DNA of 38,307 nucleotides from Sedimenticola sp. (GTDB taxonomy: Bacteria; Pseudomonadota; Gammaproteobacteria; Chromatiales; Chromatiaceae), in contig PKUO01000082.1 in assembly GCA_002869585.1 (NCBI GenBank), positions 1-38,307 of the forward strand, written 5' to 3'. Both the position numbers and the translations under genes were made by a program. The number at the start of each line of letters is the position of its first letter. Position 1 is the first letter of the stretch. The notes below the pieces were generated by a model. It had not been told where the DNA came from. It made no database searches and saw only the letters and a list, made by a program, of their open reading frames with translations. Below are positions 7,876 to 17,019 of the stretch, piece after piece.

Positions 7876-9411
7876 CTAAACCGTTTTTTCTGGTGCTGGG
7901 GGTTCGGTTGCCGGCGCTGGTGTGACGGGCTCTGGCGTGACGGGTGCTGGTTGCTGTTGCGCCGAAACCATGTCTTCTCCGGATGGATTGGTGAAGCGGT
8001 CATTCAGGGTCTGGACATAGTTGTCGGCATCTTCCAGTACCCGGGCCAGACGTTTTCTGGCGCTACGTCCCCACCCGGCAGGATTGTCGCTGAAGATGCT
8101 TCGCCAGGGCTGGGTGTTGCGTTTAAAGGCGTTTACCAGATCCCCGCGAATATTGAGCTTGGCTCCGCGTTTTTTCAGGCCGCGAATCATTGACTTCGCG
8201 GACAGGGATCTGACCAGGTAGTGCAGCCCCAGCAGCACTATAAGAACCGCGAGGGCGGTAAGGTAGAGATTGGTCGGGTTGCCGGTGATGCTTTCCAGCC
8301 ACGGCGGGGCGAATGAGAGACCCTGCCAGTAACCGGCATTGATGCTGTAGCCGAGGAGGGCGGCGATGAGAATGCCGAAGGTGATCAGATCGCCCCAGAT
8401 AACCCGTTTCTTCCAGCCTTCAACCGCGTGCTTGATGGCCGGGATGGCGCGCTCTTCCAGGTCGCGGGCGGACTTTTCCAGTGCGCCGACAATGCGGTAG
8501 GCACGCTCGATCTCCACCTCCTTCATTCTTCCGTGGATCTCCTGCAGGTCTGCGTCACGTTTTCTTTCGAAACGTTGCCGGAGATTGTCGTCATCGATAG
8601 GCACCGCCGCATCCGGATTGTAGATGGTGAAAAAACGCCCGGCCGTCAGCCCGCGCTCCCCCAGCGCCCGTTGCCAGGCGGCAACCACTTCCTCGGGATT
8701 GTCTTCCCTGGCAGTGGTGTCGATCTGGTTGAGGATGTAGAGGAATTTCCCCGAATCAGGTCGGTTGATGGTGTTGCTGACCAGATGATCGAGGGTGTCG
8801 TTCATCGCGCCCGGTTCTGGGTGTCTGGCGTCAAAGAAGACCAGAACCAGATCGGAGAGGTCGATGATATGGTCGGTGATTCGCAGGGTCGAGGTTCTTT
8901 GCGCGTCGGCATCAAATCCGGGTGAATCGATCACTATCTTGCCGCGCAGCTCTTCGCTGGGGCAGGTTTTCAGTTGCAGATAGGCGTCTATGCGCTGGCC
9001 TTCCCCGGCGGCAACCTGCTCTATTTCGTTGCTCATCTGGTAAAAGGGGAAGCGCGGATCCGAGTACAGGGCTACCCCGGGTAGTGCGTGGGCGGTTTTC
9101 TCCCGGCTGTAGCAGACGACGGTGAATTTATCGTCAACCGCCTGGTTGCCGGTGCGCTGCAACTTGTAGTTCAGGTAGTTGTTGATGAAAGTGGATTTTC
9201 CCGAGGAGAAGGTTCCGAGAATCGCAATCAGTGGCCACCAGGGGATTTGCGTTGCATAGGATTCATCACGGCTGAGGAGTCCCAGTTTGTAGGCGATCTT
9301 GTCGAGTTTTCTGAAGCTCTGAACTGTGTTGAGTAACACAGGGTTTTCTTGCTCGAGGTGGGTTTCCAGATGCTTAAGGCGTCCCTCTATCAGTCTTCCC
9401 GGTGTATTCAT
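7876..9411 (-). CDS. Dynamin-family GTPase with membrane anchor
   Basis: 511 residues from the ATG at 9411, which has AGGAG 7 nt upstream. The longer frame, starting at 9504, lacks such a site. GTPase motifs: P-loop GTFSSGKST (G1), DSPGFDAD (G3) and NQID (G4). Two hydrophobic segments lie at about residues 330-400, followed by a basic region and a Pro/Ala/Thr-rich tail. Bacterial dynamin-like proteins remodel or protect membranes. This one is annotated in other proteobacteria only as a dynamin-family protein, so its task is unknown. It is a single gene, ending at a hairpin. Confidence 0.82.
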   Translation of the reverse strand: MNTPGRLIEGRLKHLETHLEQENPVLLNTVQSFRKLDKIAYKLGLLSRDESYATQIPWWPLIAILGTFSSGKSTFINNYLNYKLQRTGNQAVDDKFTVVCYSREKTAHALPGVALYSDPRFPFYQMSNEIEQVAAGEGQRIDAYLQLKTCPSEELRGKIVIDSPGFDADAQRTSTLRITDHIIDLSDLVLVFFDARHPEPGAMNDTLDHLVSNTINRPDSGKFLYILNQIDTTAREDNPEEVVAAWQRALGERGLTAGRFFTIYNPDAAVPIDDDNLRQRFERKRDADLQEIHGRMKEVEIERAYRIVGALEKSARDLEERAIPAIKHAVEGWKKRVIWGDLITFGILIAALLGYSINAGYWQGLSFAPPWLESITGNPTNLYLTALAVLIVLLGLHYLVRSLSAKSMIRGLKKRGAKLNIRGDLVNAFKRNTQPWRSIFSDNPAGWGRSARKRLARVLEDADNYVQTLNDRFTNPSGEDMVSAQQQPAPVTPEPVTPAPATEPPAPEKTV

Positions 9412-9781
9412 AAACGGCTCCTGGAGCGGGCATTGTTGTATTTGTTTGCCCGGTGATATGACGAGATTTTTATACAAAACTGATCTTATATTAACCTGCA
9501 TCAATGCCCTGTGACACCCAGTTTATGGCATAGTTACAAAAATGTTCAATTTCGATTCTGGCGAGGAATGGGTTTGTTATAAGGAATTTGCCCAATTGCT
9601 TATATATGGTTGTTTTTTAAGCATTAGTCGCACTGTGGATTTGTTGCATTAGCGCTGACCATGGGAGATACTGCATAGGCATATAATCGCTCGCGCAGGT
9701 TTGCATTATTGCCATCTGCACGGGTTTTACAATAAACAGCGATATCACTGATAAGAAAGCTAAATGAGCGTGGAGGTTGCG
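9412..9781. other. Divergent intergenic region
   Basis: About 370 bases between the minus-strand GTPase and the plus-strand SCP2 gene, AT-rich with many short T runs. A TATAAT hexamer at 9682-9687 could be a -10 element for the SCP2 gene, but no convincing -35 lies at the right spacing. No further gene is seen. Confidence 0.4.
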
Positions 9782-10177
9782 ATGTCTGAACTATTTACTG
9801 ATGAGTGGATGAAGAATTTCATGGAGCAGTGGAATTCCGAGCCTGAACTTTCCGATGCACTGGCGCAAATCAACTTCAACAGTGTGATTGGCTATGGCTT
9901 CGAGGGCGATGCACAGCCCAAGGGCGTGCTGACAGTCGAGAATGGCAAGGCAACTGCTGCGGGGGCGTTCAACGGTGAATCCCTGAATTGGGATATCCGT
10001 TGCACCGAAGATCAGTGGAAGAAATGGATCAGCAAGCCACCTGGCATGATGGGACTGGGCATGGCATTCACCACCGGCAAGATGAAATTCAAGGTCGGGG
10101 ATTATGGTGCTATGATTAAAGACCCAAGAATGGCGGGACCTTTTATAAAAAGCTTCTCTGTAATGGCAAGGGCCTGA
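9782..10177 (+). CDS. SCP2 sterol-binding-domain protein
   Basis: 131 residues from the ATG at 9782, chosen because GGAGG lies 5 nt upstream; an in-frame ATG at 9764 lacks a comparable site. The sequence GVLTVENGKATAAGAF, WDIRCTEDQWKKW and FTTGKMKFKVGDYGAMIK fits the SCP2 fold, a single-domain hydrophobic-ligand carrier. No signal peptide is seen, so it should be cytoplasmic. It is followed by its own terminator, so it is probably monocistronic. The ligand is unknown. Confidence 0.78.
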   Translation: MSELFTDEWMKNFMEQWNSEPELSDALAQINFNSVIGYGFEGDAQPKGVLTVENGKATAAGAFNGESLNWDIRCTEDQWKKWISKPPGMMGLGMAFTTGKMKFKVGDYGAMIKDPRMAGPFIKSFSVMARA

Positions 10178-10191
10178 TCATTGATATTAAA

Positions 10192-10217
10192 CCACGCCAA
10201 TTCATTGATTGGCGTGG
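10192..10217 (+). terminator. Rho-independent terminator after the SCP2 gene
   Basis: A perfect 10-bp stem, CCACGCCAAT (10192-10201) and ATTGGCGTGG (10208-10217), with a TCATTG loop, followed by ATTTTC. It separates the SCP2 gene from the RND cluster. Confidence 0.8.
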
Positions 10218-10254
10218 ATTTTCAGCGGTTATAAATCAGTAGGTCGGTACTAAG

Positions 10255-11412
10255 ATGGGAACGAAAGTCCATGCGCTTGCGCTGGTGGCAGGAATTGTTA
10301 CCTCGTTACTAGCCCCTTATCAGGTTTCAGCTCAAGTTAGGGGTGGTGACTATTTCACTGTCCAACAGGCTCGTGGTGCGCCAACGGTTTCACTGGGTGG
10401 TACAGTCATACCTTATAAAGAGGTGACGCTTTCCGCGCAGTTGCCAGGGCGGGTCAAGTATATCGCCGGTATCGAGGGCGATCGTTTCGAAAAAGGCGCC
10501 TTGCTTGTCCACCTGGATGAATCCGAACTGCTGGCCAATCGCAATTCAGCCCTCGCACAGTTGGCCAATGCCGAATCCCAGATGAGGGCGGCAGGTGTGC
10601 AGTACAGCCGTGAACTCTGGTCGCCCCAATCGAAATCGGCTATGGGTGGTATGGGTATGCCCAATCTGTTTGATCAGATGTTTACCCGTCCCATGGAAAA
10701 TTTCTCAGGGACACGGAATCAGGGCGTCGAGCGCCATGCCGACCTGTACAGTTCAGGTGTTCAGATCACCCAGGCACAGAATTCCATCATTTCGGCTCAA
10801 TCCCAGATTCAGGCGATCGACGCCAAGTTGCGAGACGCCAAGAGCATGGCGCCTTTCGATGGCGTGATCATGAAAAAATTTGTCGAAGTTGGCGATACCA
10901 TGCAGCCAGGGCAACCGCTGATGATCTATGCCGATGTCGAATATCTGCAGATCGCTGTTGAAGTGCCAGCACGTCTGCGTCCCGGATTGAGTGAAGGGAT
11001 GATGCTGCAGGCCCAGCTCGATGTCGGAAACCAGGTGGTTCCTGTGCGCGTGGCCCAGATCTTTCCCATGGCGGATGCCCAACGGCATACGGTCAAGGTG
11101 AAATTCGATCTGCCCCAGGGTGTCTCTGCCCCCGGCATGTATTCCAAGGTTCTGGTTCCGGATTTTACCGCCCCGGCGCGTAACTACCCGGTAATCCCAT
11201 CCAGCGCGATTCGTTACAACGGTAGCCTGCCTGGTGTTTATGTGATCTCAGCGGATGGAAAAACAGAGCTACGCCTGATACGTGTCGGTGAAAACCTGGA
11301 TGGGGGTTACACCAGCGTGTTATCAGGTTTGAGCGAAGGAGAGCGTATTTTACGCAATCCGAGTATTGGTGAGTCCTCAGGCTGGACCTCTTCGTCAGGC
11401 GGCGCCCGCTAA
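10255..11412 (+). CDS. RND efflux periplasmic adaptor (membrane fusion protein)
   Basis: 385 residues with a signal peptide (cleavage near VSAQ) and the HlyD/AcrA fold: split lipoyl domain (SLGGTVIPYKEVTLSAQLPGRV and MAPFDGVIMKKFVEVGDTMQPG), helical hairpin, beta-barrel and membrane-proximal domain. It links an inner-membrane RND pump to an outer-membrane channel. No lipobox is seen. Residues 123-160 hold a Met/Gly/Phe/Pro-rich stretch inside the hairpin, which is unusual. The RND pump gene follows after 86 bp; no TolC-like gene is in the window. It is the first gene of the long plus-strand cluster. Confidence 0.9.
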   Translation: MGTKVHALALVAGIVTSLLAPYQVSAQVRGGDYFTVQQARGAPTVSLGGTVIPYKEVTLSAQLPGRVKYIAGIEGDRFEKGALLVHLDESELLANRNSALAQLANAESQMRAAGVQYSRELWSPQSKSAMGGMGMPNLFDQMFTRPMENFSGTRNQGVERHADLYSSGVQITQAQNSIISAQSQIQAIDAKLRDAKSMAPFDGVIMKKFVEVGDTMQPGQPLMIYADVEYLQIAVEVPARLRPGLSEGMMLQAQLDVGNQVVPVRVAQIFPMADAQRHTVKVKFDLPQGVSAPGMYSKVLVPDFTAPARNYPVIPSSAIRYNGSLPGVYVISADGKTELRLIRVGENLDGGYTSVLSGLSEGERILRNPSIGESSGWTSSSGGAR

Positions 11413-11498
11413 ACAGCACGACAACGGTCTCCCTGGGTGGCTGTTGTCGCAAGATGGCTCCGGTTCTTTCTCATGCGTGACCAAAACAGTAAAACAAT

Positions 11499-14400
11499 AT
11501 GAGTCAGGAAGATCCGTTAAACAGTGATCAGCAGAAGTCTGGCCACATGAACGATGAACATTTGGGGCTTGCCGGCAGAACCGCGCGCTTTTTCATCAAC
11601 TCCCCATTGTCGCCCCTCTTCTTCATCTCCATGATGTTGATGGGATTGCTCGGTCTGGTGATGACCCCCAGGCAGGAGGACCCGCAGATTTCGGTGCCGA
11701 TGGTGGATATTTTCGTCCAGTACTCGGGAACCTCGGCAGAGCAGGTATCCAATCTCGCCATTGAACCGCTGGAGCGGATCATGAGTGAGATCCCAGGCGT
11801 CAAGCATGTCTATTCCGCCACCCAGCGGGGCATGTGCATGGTCACCATCGAGTTCGATGTCGGTGAGCAGATGGGGCCGTCGTTGGTGAAGGTCAACGAC
11901 AAAATCGATTCCAACATGGACATGATCCCGCCAGGCGTCTCTCCACCTCTGGTTAAGGCCAAAGGCATCGACGACGTTCCGGTCGTCAACGTGACCCTCT
12001 GGTCGAAGGACATGGACAAGGATGGCGTGCCCGATGTTGACGATGGGCAGTTGCGCATGCTGGCCCATGATGTGCTCCAGAGCGTCAAGGAGATCGCGGA
12101 TACCGGCAACGGTTTTGTCGTTGGCGGGCGTGCCGAACAGGTGACCATTGAGGTGTATCCGGAACGTCTATCCGGTTATGGAATAAGCCTGGATCAGGTG
12201 GCCAATACCATTCAGACAGCGAACAGTGAGCAGCAGGCCGGTGGCGTCGAGTCAGGTAATACGCGCTTTACCGTGACCACAGGTTCGTTTCTGAAAACCG
12301 TGGATGATATCAGCAAGTTGGTTGTCGGCATCTACAATGATGTGCCGGTCTATGTCCACGATGTGGCGCGTGTTACCCAGGGACCCGAGGATGCCTCGCA
12401 ACTGGTCGCTTACTACACTGGCCCGGCAGGTCCGGAGAATCTGCGTGCCGATGGTGTGCCTGCGGTCACCATAGCTGTCGCCAAAAAGCCAGGCTCGAAT
12501 GGCGTCACCGTGGCCAACGATATTATTCAACGGGTCAATGACCTGAAAGGGAAACGAATTCCCAGTAATGTCGAGGTCAGCGTTACTCGCAACTACGGTC
12601 AGACCGCCGACGATAAAGTCAACGAGCTGATTTTTAAACTGTTTGTAGCCACCGGATTTGTCTTCCTGCTGGTTTTGGCGGCCTTTCGCGCCTTCCGCCC
12701 GGCTATCGTAGTGGTACTGGTGATACCGGTTGTGCTGCTGATGACAATTTTTTACGCCTGGGTTATGGGTTACACCATCGACCGGGTGAGTCTGTTTGCG
12801 TTGATCTTCTCCATCGGTATTCTGGTTGATGATGCGATCGTGGTTGTCGAGAACATCTACCGGCGCTGGCTGGAGGAGGGTAAAACCGATGTTGATACCG
12901 CCGTTGATGCGGTTCGCGAGGTAGGTAACCCGACTATTCTCGCAACTTTCACCGTGATTGCCGCACTGCTGCCGATGGGGTTCGTCAGCGGCATGATGGG
13001 GCCTTACATGGAACCCATTCCGGCGCTGGGTTCGGCGGCAATGCTTATTTCCCTGTTTGCTGCTTTCGTGTTCACGCCCTGGCTGGCGATTTCGCGCTGG
13101 TTGCGGCCGAGCATGAGTTATCTGGAAAGTGCGGAAAAGAGAGAGCATGCGGGCGCAGAGAAACTCGAAGGACTCTACCGCAGAATACTGACGCCGTTGA
13201 TTGAGTATCCGCGTAAGCGCTTGATTTTCCGGATCGTGCTCTGGGGCTCTTTTTTCTTCGCCTGTTCGATGTTCTATACCAAGTGGGTCGCGGTAAAAAT
13301 GCTGCCCCTGGATAACAAACCGGAGTTATCCGTTGTACTTGATATGCCGGAAGGCACAGCGTTGCCGGTCGCGGCCAATATGGCGCACCGCATCGCGGAG
13401 ACAGTCCGCAAGATGCCTGAGGTAACGGCTATTCAGGTCTATGCAGGCACGGCTCGGCCCTTCGATTTCAACGGCATGGTGCGCCACTATTACCTGCGGC
13501 AAGACCCCTGGCAGGCAGAGGTGCAGGTACAACTGCTAGACAAGACCGAGCGTAAGCGCAGCAGTCATCAGATAGCCGTGCAAGCACGCAAGGAGTTGCA
13601 GGAGGTGATTCGCGGTTCTGGAGGGCGTATCGCTGTTGTGGAGATGCCGCCAGGCCCGCCGGTACTGCAGTCGGTCGTGGCCGAGGTACATGGCCCGACA
13701 CCGGAGATCAGGCGCCAGGTGGCCAGAGATCTGACCGGAATCTTTGCGCGTGCCGAGAGTCTGCGTGATGTGGACAACTATCTGCGTGAGCCGTATGAGT
13801 ACTGGCGCTTCAATGTGGATACCGAGAAGGCCGTTCGGCGCGGTATCTCCGTCGATGCTGTCAACCGCAATCTATCCATGGCGCTCGGTGGCATGGTGCT
13901 CGGCGATGTCAAGCAACGCGCCGGACATGAGCCTATCAATATTATCATCCAGGTGCCCCTGGCAGAACGATCTCAGGTGTCGCGCCTGGGGGATCTGCCG
14001 ATTATGTCGCAGTCCGGGGTGACACTGCCCCTGCGAGAATTGGGAATCTTTGAGCAGGTCGCCGAAGAAAATATCATCTACCACAAGGATCTTAGGGGTG
14101 TTGAGTACGTGGTGGCCGATGTCGGCGGTAAACTGGCCGCGCCGGTTTACGGCATGTTCCAGGTCCAGGATATTCTGAATGAGGAGTATACGGCGCCTGA
14201 CGGTGTAAGCCTGGATGCGTACTGGTTCAAACCGCCGCCGGATGACACCATATCCAGTATCGAATGGACTGGCGAATGGACGGTTACTTTCGAGACCTTC
14301 CGTGATATGGGCGCCGCCTTCATGATCGCCCTTGTGCTGATCTATATCCTGGTGGTCTGGGAGTTTGGCAACTTCCGAATACCTGCATTGATCATGGCGC

Positions 14401-15494
14401 CGATTCCTCTGACGCTGCTGGGTATCATCCCGATGCACGCCATCATGGGGGCTGAATTCACCGCTACCTCGATGATCGGCTGGATAGCCCTGGCCGGTAT
14501 CATCGTGCGCAACTCAATTCTGCTTGTGGATTTTGCCATCCATGAGATACAGCGGGGCATTCCGGTTGCCGAAGCGGTTATACGCTCCTGTAAAACGCGT
14601 ACCCGCCCCATCATGATCACTGCGCTGGCTCTGGTTTGTGGTTCCAGTGTGATTTTCACCGACCCGATCTTTCAGGGCATGGCGATTTCGCTGGCATCCG
14701 GGGTTATGGTATCCACGATTTTAACCCTGATCGTGATTCCGCTGGGTTGTATTAAAGCAAGTCGTTCGCTGTGTGAAGTTGCAGCCGCAGGCTCTGACCT
14801 TGATCCCGTGGTTCTGATGCAATCGAATCCCGAGCCGATGGCCAAGCAACCGTCTGAGTCAAAGGGATCGTTGCTGATCTCCATTTGGGGGAAGGTGGCG
14901 GGTGCTATCCTGATGCTGTTCTATGCAGTGCGTGGCATAGCGTTACTCGTTGGTCAGATGTTCAAGAATAAGCCCAAACCGGCAGCGAATCCTGTTACCC
15001 CGGCACCGGTAACACCACCACCGACTGCAGCCGCACAACCGGTATCCAATTCAGCACCACAACCCCAGCCTGATGTGGATGCGGTTGACTCGAAGGTTGA
15101 TGCTGTTGCAGATCAGGCAGTGCCATCCGTGGATGCGGCAGAAGTCAAAACGGAGCAAAGCACCGAGAGCGCCAGCACCGAAGGTCCGCCGGCAGAGTTG
15201 GAGAAGAGGCCTGTAACTGCAAGCAAACCTGCTGCCCGAAGAGCATCTGCAAAACCGACGACGGTAAAGAAAGCGCCGATCAAAAAGGTGGTGAAAAAGA
15301 AACCGGTCATTAAAAAAGCGGCTGCCAAGAAAAAACCTGTGGCCACCAGTAATGCATCCGCCCCGGAAAAAGAGATAAGCCGCGAGAGTGAAACACAGCA
15401 AAAAGCATCGACGCCTCAGGGTAATGCCAAAAAAGGTGGTCGCAGAGGCATACGCCTGAAGCTCGATAATACCGATGGCATAGATCACGAATAG
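11499..15494 (+). CDS. RND family efflux permease with long basic C-terminal extension
   Basis: 1331 residues. Residues 1 to about 1090 are a complete RND pump: TM1 near residue 45, a large periplasmic loop, TM2-TM6 with the proton-relay motif GILVDDAIVVVEN (about 440), a second loop, and TM7-TM12 ending near SGVMVSTILTLIVIPL. RND pumps of this type export small molecules using the proton gradient. Beyond the usual end lie an extra hydrophobic segment (about 1124-1155) and a low-complexity tail of about 175 residues. The tail is first Pro/Ala/acidic, then Lys/Ala/Pro-rich (VKKAPIKKVVKKKPVIKKAA), like histone H1. Substrate unknown. Confidence 0.93.
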   Translation: MSQEDPLNSDQQKSGHMNDEHLGLAGRTARFFINSPLSPLFFISMMLMGLLGLVMTPRQEDPQISVPMVDIFVQYSGTSAEQVSNLAIEPLERIMSEIPGVKHVYSATQRGMCMVTIEFDVGEQMGPSLVKVNDKIDSNMDMIPPGVSPPLVKAKGIDDVPVVNVTLWSKDMDKDGVPDVDDGQLRMLAHDVLQSVKEIADTGNGFVVGGRAEQVTIEVYPERLSGYGISLDQVANTIQTANSEQQAGGVESGNTRFTVTTGSFLKTVDDISKLVVGIYNDVPVYVHDVARVTQGPEDASQLVAYYTGPAGPENLRADGVPAVTIAVAKKPGSNGVTVANDIIQRVNDLKGKRIPSNVEVSVTRNYGQTADDKVNELIFKLFVATGFVFLLVLAAFRAFRPAIVVVLVIPVVLLMTIFYAWVMGYTIDRVSLFALIFSIGILVDDAIVVVENIYRRWLEEGKTDVDTAVDAVREVGNPTILATFTVIAALLPMGFVSGMMGPYMEPIPALGSAAMLISLFAAFVFTPWLAISRWLRPSMSYLESAEKREHAGAEKLEGLYRRILTPLIEYPRKRLIFRIVLWGSFFFACSMFYTKWVAVKMLPLDNKPELSVVLDMPEGTALPVAANMAHRIAETVRKMPEVTAIQVYAGTARPFDFNGMVRHYYLRQDPWQAEVQVQLLDKTERKRSSHQIAVQARKELQEVIRGSGGRIAVVEMPPGPPVLQSVVAEVHGPTPEIRRQVARDLTGIFARAESLRDVDNYLREPYEYWRFNVDTEKAVRRGISVDAVNRNLSMALGGMVLGDVKQRAGHEPINIIIQVPLAERSQVSRLGDLPIMSQSGVTLPLRELGIFEQVAEENIIYHKDLRGVEYVVADVGGKLAAPVYGMFQVQDILNEEYTAPDGVSLDAYWFKPPPDDTISSIEWTGEWTVTFETFRDMGAAFMIALVLIYILVVWEFGNFRIPALIMAPIPLTLLGIIPMHAIMGAEFTATSMIGWIALAGIIVRNSILLVDFAIHEIQRGIPVAEAVIRSCKTRTRPIMITALALVCGSSVIFTDPIFQGMAISLASGVMVSTILTLIVIPLGCIKASRSLCEVAAAGSDLDPVVLMQSNPEPMAKQPSESKGSLLISIWGKVAGAILMLFYAVRGIALLVGQMFKNKPKPAANPVTPAPVTPPPTAAAQPVSNSAPQPQPDVDAVDSKVDAVADQAVPSVDAAEVKTEQSTESASTEGPPAELEKRPVTASKPAARRASAKPTTVKKAPIKKVVKKKPVIKKAAAKKKPVATSNASAPEKEISRESETQQKASTPQGNAKKGGRRGIRLKLDNTDGIDHE

Positions 15495-15548
15495 TCGTAT
15501 GGTTTGAAACTGGACTTATAGCTGTAGATTATCGCAGGGCGAGGTGAG

Positions 15549-16124
15549 ATGAAGCGAAAAACCAATACGATGTTACAGGCAACCGTTTTGCTGCTCGCCC
15601 TCTTAGCTGTGTTATCTGAAGTTTACGGTGCCGATTTTTCATCCGGATATAACCGATTCCGGCCTCTGGATCAGTCTGAGGGGGATTACCGCCAACGCCA
15701 GTCAGAAGCTCCAGCGTTCGGACATGACAGTCGAAGGCTGAATACGCCATCCGGTAGTTATTCGGGCTATCAACCCCACGTATCCCCTTCATTGCAAATG
15801 CAACCCCGGTATAAATTCAGGGAGTTGAAGGAACAGACTGGCAGAACAGCGCGGCAGCCAAGCTTTCGTCCTGATGCACGGCTGGATCCGAAAGAGGCGG
15901 GCAACACCCGGAACAGACCCAAACGCTGGACGGGTAATGATGTATACGCGCCTGCCTCCCCCAGTTATACACAGCCGCCTCAGACCGATATGGGTCATTG
16001 GCAACAAACCCCAGGTTATCCCTATTCACCAATGACTGCCCCGCCGGTTCCACAATACTATGCCCCTGAAAATCGCTCAGGCTTTCCGTGGCCCGGGGGG
16101 TTTATGCCCTCATTTTCCTGGTGA
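15549..16124 (+). CDS. Secreted Pro/Tyr/Arg-rich protein of unknown function (1)
   Basis: 191 residues starting at the ATG at 15549, with AGGTGAG just upstream. A signal peptide (residues 1-28, ending VYGADF) precedes a low-complexity chain rich in Pro, Tyr, Arg, Gln and Ser with no cysteines and no predicted fold. Short motifs recur: YNRFRPLD, YKFRELK and SFRPDARLD. Similar aromatic-Arg-Pro motifs occur in the protein at 17020-18033. Proteins of this composition include sulfur-globule coat proteins and extracellular matrix or adhesive proteins; none is recognised here by sequence. It sits 54 bp after the RND pump gene. Confidence 0.7.
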   Translation: MKRKTNTMLQATVLLLALLAVLSEVYGADFSSGYNRFRPLDQSEGDYRQRQSEAPAFGHDSRRLNTPSGSYSGYQPHVSPSLQMQPRYKFRELKEQTGRTARQPSFRPDARLDPKEAGNTRNRPKRWTGNDVYAPASPSYTQPPQTDMGHWQQTPGYPYSPMTAPPVPQYYAPENRSGFPWPGGFMPSFSW

Positions 16125-16185
16125 TACAGACCCTGATATGGCTAACACCGATAAGGTAGACAGTTTAATTTACCAGGGCGGGCTA

Positions 16186-16968
16186 ATGGGTCGAATCAGG
16201 CGTTATCGGATATTTTTGTTGTGCAGTCTCTGCGTGTTGTTGGTACTGCCGGTGTGTGCTCTCCATGCGGCCAAACCCTCTGCGGTTGCTTTTTCCGCCG
16301 CAACCTATCAGAAAGGCCCCCAGGGAACTGAAAAACTGGGAAAAATTTTTGTCCAGGGGAGTTTTGTACGAACCGAGATCAATGCTGCTGACCGGGACGT
16401 TAAAATATTTGATACCGACAAGGGGATGAGCTATCAGCTTTATCCTGATCGAAGGCAATACCTGGAAATGCCTTATGTATCAACGTTGTTCCAAAAAAAT
16501 CCCGCTGATGGTGAGATAAATCCCTGTGCAGGGATGAGTGGCGCCCAGTGTGAGCGGCTTGGGGTAACCACTATTTCAGGTAGAGATGCTGTAGAATGGA
16601 ACATCACGGTTACCCAGGACAAAAAGACAATTCTAATCAGGCAGTGGATCGATTCACAGCGCGGGTTCGTTCTGCGGCATGTCACGGATCAGGGCGAATA
16701 CAGCGAGTTGCAGTTATTGGGCAGGGTTAAGCTGGGAAATCGTGATGTTGAAAAATGGGAAATGTCCGTCTCGGATGGAGAGCAGCCTCCCCAGCACACG
16801 CTGAGTTGGTTTGATCCGGAATTGAATCTCGCGATCAAAGAGGAGTTTCCCGGGGGCTACGTTCGCGAGTTGCGTAATGTACGCATAGAATCACAAGACC
16901 CCCGTTTGTTTGTTATTCCAGGGGATTATCAGAAAATCAGCGTCAGGCAGGCGCCTGCGGGCGAATGA
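16186..16968 (+). CDS. Periplasmic DUF4412/LolA-like protein
   Basis: 260 residues from the ATG at 16186. The open frame extends back to 16060 over the previous gene, but only the 16186 start puts the signal peptide (RRYRIFLLCSLCVLLVLPVC) at the N-terminus. The mature part reads GKIFVQGSFVRTEI, KIFDTDKGMSYQLYPDRRQYLEMP and, near the end, DPRLFVIPGDYQKI. This pattern is seen in DUF4412-type proteins with an outer-membrane-lipoprotein-sorting-like half-barrel. Two Cys around residue 120 could form a disulfide. Ligand unknown. It lies between the two secreted Tyr/Pro-rich proteins. Confidence 0.65.
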   Translation: MGRIRRYRIFLLCSLCVLLVLPVCALHAAKPSAVAFSAATYQKGPQGTEKLGKIFVQGSFVRTEINAADRDVKIFDTDKGMSYQLYPDRRQYLEMPYVSTLFQKNPADGEINPCAGMSGAQCERLGVTTISGRDAVEWNITVTQDKKTILIRQWIDSQRGFVLRHVTDQGEYSELQLLGRVKLGNRDVEKWEMSVSDGEQPPQHTLSWFDPELNLAIKEEFPGGYVRELRNVRIESQDPRLFVIPGDYQKISVRQAPAGE

Positions 16969-17019
16969 GTTTGGTCTTAAACCAGGTCGGTCAATCCGGG
17001 CAGTAACTAGCGGAATATT

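Noticed and set aside
9682-9687. TATAAT hexamer as a firm SCP2 promoter
   Set aside because: No -35 hexamer at 16-18 bp; kept only as a note in the intergenic entry.
12252-13148. 298-codon open frame on the minus strand inside the RND pump gene
   Set aside because: It is antisense to a clear RND core, has a low-complexity His/Gln/Arg composition typical of a reverse-strand shadow, and no family features.
16060-16185. Upstream extension of the DUF4412-like gene to 16060
   Set aside because: It would overlap the end of the previous gene and place 42 residues ahead of an obvious signal peptide.
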